DNA from: CAWAHD01 sp963781785
Lineage (GTDB): Bacteria; Planctomycetota; Planctomycetia; Isosphaerales; Isosphaeraceae
Reading direction: 5' to 3'
Assembly (NCBI GenBank): GCA_963781785.1
Contig: CAWAHD010000005.1
Coordinates: forward strand, 372,001-436,000
DNA: 64,000 nucleotides
Shown here: positions 43,894-52,805 of the stretch, one piece after another
Layout of the letters: every line of letters begins with the position of its first letter
Numbering within the stretch: the first letter of the stretch is position 1
Made by a program: the position numbers and the translations under genes
Notes under the pieces: generated by a model
Databases searched by the model: none
What the model was told of the DNA's origin: nothing
Seen by the model: the letters and a program-made list of their open reading frames with translations, nothing else

Positions 43894-46005
43894 CTACACC
43901 ACGGTGTACGTTCCGAAGATATTGGGGTAGCTGGTGGAGGCGGTGTTGCCGACGAAGCTCCCAAGCGTAGAGGCGTCGATGAACGCGGAGGCTCCGGTTC
44001 CTATGAAGATGCCCCCGCCCTCACCCAGGTTTCCAGCGGCGCCGCCCTGCGCGGTATTGTAAGAAAGAGTATCGCCGTAGAAATCAACATCGATTACGTC
44101 GTCAGTATCAAGGTACTGAAGGTTATTTACGGGTGAGATGTAGATCCCCCCGCCCTCACCCACGCCTCCAACGGCGCCGCCCTGGGCGGTATTGAAAGAA
44201 AGAGTATCGCCGTCGAGATCAACATCGATTACGTAGTCAGTACCATTTTCCCCAATTGGGGGTGCGATGTAGATCCCCCCGCCCTCACCCACGCCTTCAT
44301 CGGCGCCGCCCTGCGCGACATTGGAAGAAAAAGTATCGCTGCTGGTTGAAACAATTGTCCCTGTGTAAGACCCCGAAGTACCTCCGGGTGCAATGTAAAG
44401 CCCCCCGCCCTCACCCACGCCCACATAGGCGCTGCCCTGCGCGACATTGGAAGAAAGAGTATCACTGATCAACTCAACCTTGGCTCCGTACACAATCCAG
44501 AGGCCCCCGCCCTCACCCGCACCGTACAGATCCTTGTAGTCGCTCGCTGTTCCGCCCCGCGCGACATTGGAAGAAACAGCACCCATGTCGAGTTCGATCG
44601 AGCCGTAACCGACGTAAATCGCGCCGCCGAGCCCGTTGCCATTCAATGCGTCTTCGTCGCCCCCTTGACCGCTGCCGCCCTGGGCGGTATTGGACAACAG
44701 AGTCGTGTTGGTCAAAACAGCCACCACTTTGGTGTTGAGGTTGAACTGGTAGATTCCGCCGCCGAGTCCGTTGCCACCGCTGCCGCCGCCTAGTCCACCG
44801 TTGCCGCCCTGAGCAGTATTGGAGGACACGGTATCGCCAGACAGGCCGACCGCGGTTTCGAGTGTCACAATCGCACCCCCGTACACCGTGCCGCCGACGG
44901 CGCCGCCGGCCCCGTTAAGACCGGCACCGCCGCCGCCGCCCTGGGCGATATTGCCGGACAGTGTCGAGCTGTTCACGGAGAGCGTGCCGCCCTGAGCGTA
45001 TAGCCCGCCAGCGTTTCCGCTTCCGCCGGACGTGCTCCTGGCGCCAGCACCAGAATAAGAACCCGAAATGAGACTGCCACCCTGACCGCCTTGAGCCGTA
45101 TTGGAAGAGACGTTGTCGCTGCTCAGCGTGACCGTCCCACCATCGCTGTAAACCGCGCCCCCGGAGCCATCGCCGGCAGCGCCGGCAGCGAAGGTTGAGC
45201 CCTTAATCTCGTTGGCGCCATTGCCGCCCTGAGCGGAATTGGAGGACAGGGTCGCATTGGTCAAATTTACGGTTGAGCCTGCCACATAGAGTGCGCCCCC
45301 GAACCCGCTGCCCGCTGCGAGACTTATGCCTCTGGTGCCGCCGCCACCGATGCCACCCTTGGCGCTATTGTTCTCGACCGTGGTGCCGCCTGAGAGTGTC
45401 AGCGATCCGCTGGTGTAGATGGCGCCACCTTCTGCGGTTTGGCCAGTGGTCGACGACGCGCTGGCGCCTTGGGCGATATTGTTCTCGACGGTCACGTCGC
45501 TCAGGGTCAGGTTGCCTTGATTATCGATCGCACCACCCTCAGCAGACACCCCCGAACCGAACGCCAGACCGCCTTCTAGCGTCAAGCTCTGTAAGGTCAG
45601 CGAGCCCCCAGTAGCCACGTCGAACAGCCGGAATCCCGCCGTTCCCGAGACCGTGCTTCGCTCGACGGTGTCGCCGCTGCCGACGATGGTCAAGTTGTCA
45701 TTCGCGGCGATCACCGGCAGTCCCGTGGCGCCTTCCGTGGTGTTATTCACGGCGGTCAGGACGTAGGGCGCGGTGGTCGCGGCCGTTAGCGTGATCGTGT
45801 TCGCGCCGCCGGCCGTGTTGGCCGCGGTGATGTCGGCGATCAAGTCCGAGACGCCGGCGGCGGTGTAGCTCGTAAGCAGCGCCCGCCCTTCGAGCGGCTC
45901 CAGAAAAAAGCGGGCCTTTTTCGACCGCGACGCAGGGTTAGGGCGTCGGCCGCGCCGGGCGTGGCTGCGCGAAATTGGCCAGGAAATCCAAGATGACAAC
46001 GACAT
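43894..46005 (-). CDS. right-handed beta-helix surface protein with internal tandem repeats
   Basis: From ATG 46005 (AGGGAGC eight bases upstream) the 703-residue protein has an export motif FLEPLEGRALLTSYTAAGVS near residue 36. A long beta-helix follows with repeats such as GGAIDNQGNLTLSDVTVENN, SSNTAQGGNG and GVGEGGGIYI. The stretch 44000-44480 encodes near-identical repeats of about 100-130 bp around (V/L)GEGGG(I/L)(Y/F)I and SSNVAQGGA. The C-terminus FVGNTASTSYPNIFGTYTVV carries the shared N-x-AST-x3-(D/N)IFG tail. Leader copy B lies upstream. Surface structural or adhesive function is likely. Confidence 0.85.
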   Translation of the reverse strand: MSLSSWISWPISRSHARRGRRPNPASRSKKARFFLEPLEGRALLTSYTAAGVSDLIADITAANTAGGANTITLTAATTAPYVLTAVNNTTEGATGLPVIAANDNLTIVGSGDTVERSTVSGTAGFRLFDVATGGSLTLQSLTLEGGLAFGSGVSAEGGAIDNQGNLTLSDVTVENNIAQGASASSTTGQTAEGGAIYTSGSLTLSGGTTVENNSAKGGIGGGGTRGISLAAGSGFGGALYVAGSTVNLTNATLSSNSAQGGNGANEIKGSTFAAGAAGDGSGGAVYSDGGTVTLSSDNVSSNTAQGGQGGSLISGSYSGAGARSTSGGSGNAGGLYAQGGTLSVNSSTLSGNIAQGGGGGAGLNGAGGAVGGTVYGGAIVTLETAVGLSGDTVSSNTAQGGNGGLGGGSGGNGLGGGIYQFNLNTKVVAVLTNTTLLSNTAQGGSGQGGDEDALNGNGLGGAIYVGYGSIELDMGAVSSNVARGGTASDYKDLYGAGEGGGLWIVYGAKVELISDTLSSNVAQGSAYVGVGEGGGLYIAPGGTSGSYTGTIVSTSSDTFSSNVAQGGADEGVGEGGGIYIAPPIGENGTDYVIDVDLDGDTLSFNTAQGGAVGGVGEGGGIYISPVNNLQYLDTDDVIDVDFYGDTLSYNTAQGGAAGNLGEGGGIFIGTGASAFIDASTLGSFVGNTASTSYPNIFGTYTVV

Positions 46006-46025
46006 GGTCAAGCTCCCTGTTTCGA

Positions 46026-46150
46026 TGCGGTCTGCGATCGAGTGATTGAGCAATCGCCCTTCGGCGCGCAGACCGAGCGCCCGGGCTTTGCCGATCCGGT
46101 CAAACTCCTGCTTGGCGGTGAGACTCACCCGCCGCTTTATTTGTTGACGT
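46026..46150 (-). promoter_or_regulatory. hairpin leader upstream of beta-helix gene (copy B)
   Basis: On the minus strand a GGCGGTGAG/CTCACCCGCC hairpin (46114-46122 with 46124-46133) is followed by GGCAAAGCCCGGGCGCTC and then GGTCTGCGC. A second inverted repeat, CGGTCTGCG/CGCAGACCG (46028-46036 with 46067-46075), brackets the following bases. Both hairpins are present at equivalent positions in copy A (59692-59815). The next base downstream of the leader region is 20 bases from ATG 46005. Confidence 0.55.
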
Positions 46151-46171
46151 GTTCAGGTTGTCGGTAGCGTG

Positions 46172-46285
46172 CTAGCGCTTGACGTCCCCAGCGTTCTTCA
46201 GCAATTCCGCCACATCGGCCCAGAGTTTCCGCCACGCGTCCTGCTCACCGGCCGTCAGTTTTTGGAGCGCGTCTGCGTCGCGAAT
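46172..46285 (-). pseudogene. C-terminal relic of a TPR Ser/Thr kinase
   Basis: The minus strand reads IRDADALQKLTAGEQDAWRK, LWADVAELLKNAGDVKR and a TAG stop. This is the C-terminus of the planctomycete TPR-kinase family and matches the end of the kinase gene that stops at 59836 (DADALQKLTAQEQEAWRK, LWADVAELLRKARDAKS). Nothing else of the kinase is left: upstream the sequence changes within about 100 bases to the giant surface gene. The relic together with leader B is homologous to 59692-59953. Confidence 0.8.
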
Positions 46286-46315
46286 ACTAAGTGGGACCGC
46301 AGAAGAAAGTATGCG

Positions 46316-46343
46316 GTAGATCAGGCTTTCCAGCCTGACCTAC
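46316..46343. repeat. REP-like inverted repeat at a gene 3' end
   Basis: GTAGATCAGGCT and AGCCTGACCTAC form a 12-bp stem with one mismatch around a TTCC loop. It lies 44 bases after the stop of the giant protease gene. Similar GTAGGTCAGGCT palindromes are scattered through some planctomycete genomes, so this may be a REP element or a terminator-like hairpin; there is no T run. Confidence 0.5.
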
Positions 46344-46386
46344 AACTGCGCAACCGCATCGTCCGGTGCACGTAGCCCGGTCCCCT

Positions 46387-49300
46387 CTAATCGCTCGCGG
46401 TTAACGTCACGACTCCTTCCTCCTGAACGACGGTCAAGGTGCGATGGTGTGGCAGGGCCAGGCCCAGCTCGGTGGTGAAGTCGCCGGAGGATTGCGCGGA
46501 GCTCAAAATCTGGAAACTCGTGCCGACAGCGGGGACATACCAGCCCAGGAGCGACACGTCCAACGTGCCACCCAGCGTGGCCGTGCCGGTCACGGCCAAC
46601 TGGCCATACTGGTTGGCGCCGCCGATCTGGATGAGCAGGACGCCGGTTGCGGTTTGCGTGTAGTTCCCCTCGATGGTCAGGGTGCCGAACGGGTCTCCGG
46701 GCTTGACCGTGGCCGCGTTCGTCACGTTGGCCTGGATGCTCCCCGCGCCGGTCAGCAGGCCCCCCAAGAGGTTGAAGTTGGCGGCGCTGAGCAGGCCGTC
46801 GACCTTGGTCGTCCCGGCCCACTGGATGTAATCGGCTCCGCTCGTGGTGAAGGTGCCGCCGGCGGCAATCGTCAGGGTGCCCCAATTGCCGAAGAGGCCC
46901 TGTTCTGTCAACATGCCGCCGCTCGCGACCGTGACGAAGCCGCCGTTCACGAACGGGCCCTGTTCTGTCAACGTGCCGCCGCTCGCGACCGTGACGGCGC
47001 CCAGGTTGCTGAACCAGCCCTGTGCGGTAATCGTGCCGCCGTTCGCGACCACGACGGACCCGCCGTTGACCAGTCCAGTTACCGTCAACTGGCCGGCGCT
47101 GGTCTGAGCTACCGTGCCCAGGTTGTCGATCGGTCCGGAGATGGTGGCGTTGGGATTCTCACCGGAGATGGTGATGCCCCGCCCCACGGTTACCGGCAGG
47201 GCGTACACATAGTAGTAGTCGCTGTCATTGGACAGTCCGGCGTCATCGCCGCTCAGGTGGATGGTGGCGCGCGTGACGAGCGGGCCCACCGAAACCGTGC
47301 TGCCGTCGTTGAATTGCAGGCTGGCACCGGCGCCGGAGACGTTCAGGTCGGTGTCGAGGGTGAGCCCGTTCATCACAAAGAGGGCGGCATTCGGCTCGGA
47401 CATATCCAGCGTGCCGTCCAGGGTCACGCCGCTCAGCGTGACGCCATCGTAAAAGTCATTGTCAGTGTTGGTCACCACCAGATCGTCGCTGCCGCGGGTG
47501 GTGATCGTCCCCTGGTCGATGAAAGCGCCGTCCAGGTACACGGGGCCGGTGGAGTGGTCCAGGGCCAGGGTTCCGCCGGTGACCGGGTTGTCCGTGGGGC
47601 TGTTGTCGATGGTGCCGATCACGGTGACCGTGTATTTGGATAGATCGAGGTTGACGCCAAGCTCTTGGAAATGGTTCTCGAACTCGTCGGTGGTGAAGTC
47701 ATCGCCCAGCTCGACCGCGGCGCCGGGGGCGATCGAGAGCGTGGCCGAGTTGGTCCAGATGTTACCGGCGACCGGAGCATACTCGCCGGCAGGACTGCCC
47801 AGGCTCACCGTCGAGGAAGAGTCCACCGTGATGGTGCCCTGGTTGGTCCAGTCGCCGTACAGGTTCAAGGTCGCGCCCTGCGTGGCCGTGATGGTGCCGC
47901 CGGCACTGTTGCTCCACGGCAGCGGCGAACCATTGGAGCTGAATTCATCGTCATCGACGGTAACACTGCCGCCGTTGCTGGCCTGAATGGAGCCATCATT
48001 GACGACGACATAGGCGTTAACGGCGCCGCCGTTGCTGGCCTGAATGGAGCCATCATTGACGACGACTGAGGCAACAATCTGGCCGGCAACGCTCTGCTCG
48101 ATGGTGCCCAGGTTGTCGATCGGCCCACCACCGACTTGGCTAAATGGACCCTCACCAGAGATCGTAATACCCCGGCCTACGGTTACCGTCTGGCTAAAGC
48201 TATTGTTCAGCAGTATAGGGTATGGGCCGCTCAGGTGGATCGTGGCGTTCGTGACGAGCGGGCCCGCAAGAACGGTGCCGCCGTCGTTGAATTGCAGTGT
48301 GGCACCATAGCCGGAGAGGGTCAGGTCGGTATCGAGCGTCAGCCCGTTAACGACCACCACATTGGCATAGGATGCCGACATATCCATATTGCCGTCCAGC
48401 GTCACGCCGTCGAGAGTGCCGTTGTTGGCCAGAAGGTCGCTCGAGCCGCTCGTGGTGATCGTACCCTGCTCGATGACACCACCCTCCGAGGGTGAGAAGG
48501 GATTATAGGCATTGCCGAGGTATAGCGGGCCTGTGGAGGCGCTCAGCGCCAGGGTGCCGCGCGTGATCGGGTTGTCGGCGGCGCTGTTGTCGAGGATCCC
48601 GGTCAGGTAGACCGTGTACTGGGAAAGGTCGAGGTCGAGGCCGAGGCTGTGCAAGCCGCTCTCGAACTCGTCCGTCGTGAAGAAGCCGCCCAGGTAGATC
48701 GTGGCACCGGGCGCGATCGCCAGGTTGCCCGAGTTTTTCCAGATTTCGCCCGGGCCGGAAACGGCGGAGGAGTCGTTGCCCAGGGTCACCGCGGAGCTGG
48801 AATCTGCCGTGATGGTGCCGTTATTGGTCCAGTCGTTGCCCAGGGTCACCGAGCTGGCATCTGCCGTGATGGTGCCGTTATTGGTCCAGGTGCCGGATAG
48901 GTCGAGAACCGAGTCGGACGCCGTGAAGATGCCATTATTGGTCCAGGTGCCGGACGAGTTGATCGACGAGGCGTAGGGCGCCGTGCAGATGCCGTTGTTG
49001 GTCCAGGTACCGGACAGGATGAGCGACCCGTAGTCGGGCGCCGTAATGATGCCGTTATTGGTCCAGGTGCCGGATAGGTCGATCGCCACCTCGGAGTAAA
49101 AGGACGACGCGGCCGTGATGGTGGCGTTGACCGTGGTGCTCCAGTTGCCTTCCAGGGTCAAGTTCCCCTGCACGTCGACTACGGCGGCATCCACGATCAC
49201 GCCGCTCAGAATGGCGCCATATGATGCGAGGATGGGGGCGGTTCCCGTGATCGTGCCTCCAACGATTTCGCCCTCCTGGAGATAAAGGGGACCGGTCGAG

Positions 49301-52300
49301 GCGTTCAAGGTCAGCGTGCCGCCGGTGATCGGGTTGTCGGCCGGGCTGTTGTCGAGGATCCCGATCACATTGACCGTCCCGTACTGGGAAAGGTCGAGGT
49401 TGACGCCGAGGCTCTGGAAACCGCTCTCCAACGCGTCGGTGGTGAAGTAATCGCCGAGGTTGAGGGTGGCGCCGGCGCTCGCGGTGATCGAGAGCACTCC
49501 GGAGTTTTTCCAGATGTAGCTGGGGCCGGAAACGGCGGCGGCAGAGTCGCCCAGCGTCAACGAGTCGACGACGGCATTCACCGTGATGGTGCCGTCGTTG
49601 CTCCACTGGCCGCCGAGGGTCGCCGCATCGACCTGGGTTGCCGTGATGGTGCCGTCGTTGCTCCACTGGCCGCCGAGGCTCAGCCCAGGGCCCTGAGTTG
49701 CCGTGATCGTGCCGTCGTTGGTCCACTGGCCCGAAAGGCCCAGCCCAGCCTGAGTCGCCGTGATCGTGCCGTCGTTGCTCAACTGTGCTTGTATTTGCAG
49801 CGAAGCACCCTGAGTTGCTGTGATGGTGCCGTCGTTCGTCCACTGGCCGAAGAAGTACACCGTAGCGCCCTGAGTTGCCGTGATCGTGCCGTCGTTGCTG
49901 TTGCTCCAGGGCTGGCGGGATTGGGGACCCTCGAGGATCATGCCGCCTTGGCTGGCCTCGACGGAGCCGTCGTTGATCAGTGCGATGACCCCCAGATGGG
50001 CAATGGTGCCCAGGTTGTCGATCGGCCCGATCATCCGGCAGTTGCCACTATCGCCGGAGACGGTGACGTTTCGGCCCAAGGTCACCGTCTCGCTGGGGTC
50101 GTTGTTCAGCTCCAAATTGTTGACGGTGAAGTTGTACAACTGGGTGTAATCGCCGCTCAGGTGGATGGTAGCGCTCTGGACGAGCGGGCCCGCCGACACG
50201 GTGCTGCCGTCGTCGAATCGCAGTTCGGCACCATAGCCGGAGAGGTACAGGTCGGTGTTGAGCGTCAGCCCGTTGACGACCACCACGTCGGCATCGTATG
50301 CCGACATGTCCAGGGTGCCGTTCAGCGTCACGCCATCGAGGGTGCCGCTCGGCCTCTGGAAATCAAATGATGGGTAAACAGACGGCGCGTAGACTGGAAA
50401 GCTCGCGGCGAGGGCGCCGCCGCCCGTGGTGGTGATGGTGCCTCCGTCGATGCGGCCGCCGTTCAGGTACCAGCTACCCGTGCTGCTGGTTTCGCCCGGC
50501 TCGAGCGCCAGCGTTTGCTGCCGGTTGTCCAGCGTGCCGGTCAGTTCCACCGTATCGCTGCCCAAGGCGAGCGAGCCCAGGTTGTCGGGGGTGTCGGTGA
50601 GCCAGCCGCCCAGCCAGACGGTTGCGCTCTCGGCAGTGATGGTGCCATGGTTCACCCAGGCGTCGCTCGTGGCGCCCGATCGCTGGCCGCCGCCGTCCAG
50701 TAATCGCCCAGGATCAGGGTCGAGCCGGTCGAGGCCGTGATCGTCCCGTTGTTGGTCCAGCTCCCTTCCAGGTCGAGGGTCGAAGCCTCCAAGGCTTGCA
50801 GCGTGCCGTTCAGCACGCCGCCGTCCATGATGCCGGTTGCGGAGGGGGGAACCGTGATCGTCGTGCCCGAGGTCACCGTGGCGCTCTTGAGCACACCCCC
50901 GAGCAGGTTAACAATGTCGCCCTTGCTCGCCGCCCGGAACATGCCCAGGGTGCCGCCGCCGGACAGGTCAAGCGTGCCGGAAACCAGGTTCAGCGTGACA
51001 TTCTGAGCCGCGACCGTCAATGAGCGCACCGTGTCGTAGATCGTGATCGCGTGGTTGACGGTGGCGCCGGCCAAGTCGATCACCACGTTGTCATTCGGGC
51101 CGGGCAGAATGGATTCGGGAACGTTATGCCGGGCGGGATCTACAAAGGACCAGTTGCCGGGGTCGTCCCAGTTGTTGTCGCCTGCGTCGCCGGTCCAGTA
51201 GACGGTTACCGGGGCCGCGGGTCTGCTGTCGAATTTGACGAGATCGGGGATGAGGTACTGCGCGTTGGGGGTGCCGAGTCCGGTGACGACATCGTAGCCA
51301 GGGCCGGCCGAGTAGCCGTTGTTGCCCTGGGTGATGTCGTGGAAGGCGCGCGGGTCGGCTTGGTCGATCTGGTAGAGGGCGGGCAAGAGCTGGGTGGGGC
51401 CGTCGAGACTTGGCTCGCCCTTGGCCGCCCGGGCTTCGTCGGTGATGGCGATCAGGCCCGCCCACATCGGAGAGCCGATGCTGGTGCCGCCGTACTCTCC
51501 CCAGGGCAGACCCGGCGGAGTGCTCAGCGAGTCGCAAACGGCGATCCCAGTGTCGGGATCGGCGTCGAAGGCAACGTCCGGGTAGGCGCGGTAGCCGTCA
51601 GAGGAAATGCCCTGAGCAAGTAAATCAGCCTGGATGCCGTCCTGGTAGGGCGGCTGCACTTCAACACTACTGATGCCGCCGCCGCTCGAGGCTCCAGCCG
51701 ACTTCCTGGGACCGGACCGGGTTGCCGTTTTGGTCCGCGGGCAGGGTGGTGCCGCCGACGACGATCACGTTCGGCGACACCTGCTGGTATACTTCGCCTT
51801 CGTACCTGTCGCCGCTGTCACCGCTCGCAGCGACAAAAGCGACTCCCGTGTGCCCGACCGGCGTGGTGTAGAGGCTGTCGTAGGCGTATTCGTTGGAGAA
51901 CTCATAACTCCCGCTGTAGCTCATGGTCACGACGCAGACGTCGGGCTGGCTGGCCGCGTACTGCACGGCCGCGTCTTCGTCTGCCATATCCTGGTTGGCG
52001 GCCTGGACCAGCAGGATGTTGGCGCCCGGCGCGATGGCGTGGGCCCATTCCACGTCGGCGCTTTCCTCCGCGTCCCAGCCGGTTGGTCCTGGCCCGGGTA
52101 CGTTCTGGGGGCTGCCGCCATACTGGTTGACGACCGTGAGAAAGCCGGTGTCGGCGGGATTCAGGGCGGCGCCGCCGATGTTGAACTGCTCGTCGAACTG
52201 CTGCACATCGTGGCTGATGTCGGGGTCGGCGAAGACATCGACGATGGCGATCGTCTCTCCCTTGCCGGCGCTATTGTAGTTGTTGCCGGAGAGGCCGCTG

Positions 52301-52608
52301 AGCAGGTTGAAGCCGTAGGCCTGCCGGATCTGAGCCGGCGTGTAGCCGGCCCCCGGCGTTGCGGAAAACAACCCGGATGCCGCGACCAGGTTCAGGGCCG
52401 TCGACGGAGCGGACGCACTCGCCGCCGGACTCGAATCGCCCGCTGCTGTGGCGGAGTCGGGAGGCCATGCCACAAGAGGCATGGGGACACCCGGGCCTGC
52501 GAGCAGCCGGCGGTCTTCGAGTTGTTCGAGGAGTAGACGCGAGCAGCGGGCCCGGCGTACGGTCGTGCTCTCGGGTCTCTTCAACCGGTTCTGAAATGGG
52601 AATGCCAT
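46387..52608 (-). pseudogene. giant S53 (sedolisin) protease with adhesin-like repeats, two frameshifts
   Basis: About 2,070 codons from ATG 52608 (GAGGAG nine bases upstream). The export motif RLLLEQLEDRRLLAGPG is followed by an S53 peptidase: YTPAQIRQAYGFN, GKGETIAIVDVFADPDI, WDAEESADVEWAHAIAPG (catalytic Glu and Asp), FVAASGDSGD, then GGTSIGSPMWAGL (catalytic Ser) and the calcium site YDVVTGLGTPN. The frame breaks near 51690 within WSSSGGGIS and near 50700 after LGDYWT. The remaining 1,400 residues are beta-repeats with GSWTNNGTITAS, ATIHLSG, PITGGTLTLNASTGP and DNLGTI blocks, followed by an autotransporter-like end (GTLTIEGNYTQTATGVLLIQ, PAVGTSFQILSSAQSSGDF). Probably an acid-protease-type surface protein. 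Confidence 0.8.
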
Positions 52609-52688
52609 CGTGCTGTACTCCTCTTTCGGGAGAGGTAACCCCTCCGTTTTTCGGTGCGATCCACGAGACAACTTCCGAGAAAGCGGCC

Positions 52689-52795
52689 AGGCGCGCAGAC
52701 TGAGCGTCCTGGCTCGCAAGGCCAGGGAGACTCGGGCACCCGCCTCCGGCGGGCCGTGGTAGCGCGGGCTTCACCGGCCGCTTTTTTGCCTTTTT
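52689..52795 (-). promoter_or_regulatory. hairpin leader upstream of the protease gene (copy D)
   Basis: On the minus strand: AAAAAAGCGGCCGGTGAAG, then a CCCGCC-GGAG-GGCGGG hairpin, a CCTGGC/GCCAGG hairpin, then ACGCTCAGTCTGCGCGCC. The first and last blocks match leaders A, B and C, while the hairpins between differ. It separates the kinase gene (stop at 52806) from the protease gene start at 52608. Confidence 0.5.
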
Positions 52796-52805
52796 CGCGT
52801 TTGGG

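Noticed and set aside
46026..46150. Possible c-di-GMP (GEMM-I) riboswitch in the surface-gene leader because of the GGCAAAGCCCGGG string
   Set aside because: Other invariant parts of GEMM-I (the GGCAAACC block, the GAAA tetraloop stem and the AGCCGGGUUACC block) are missing or in the wrong order. I keep it as an unassigned leader.
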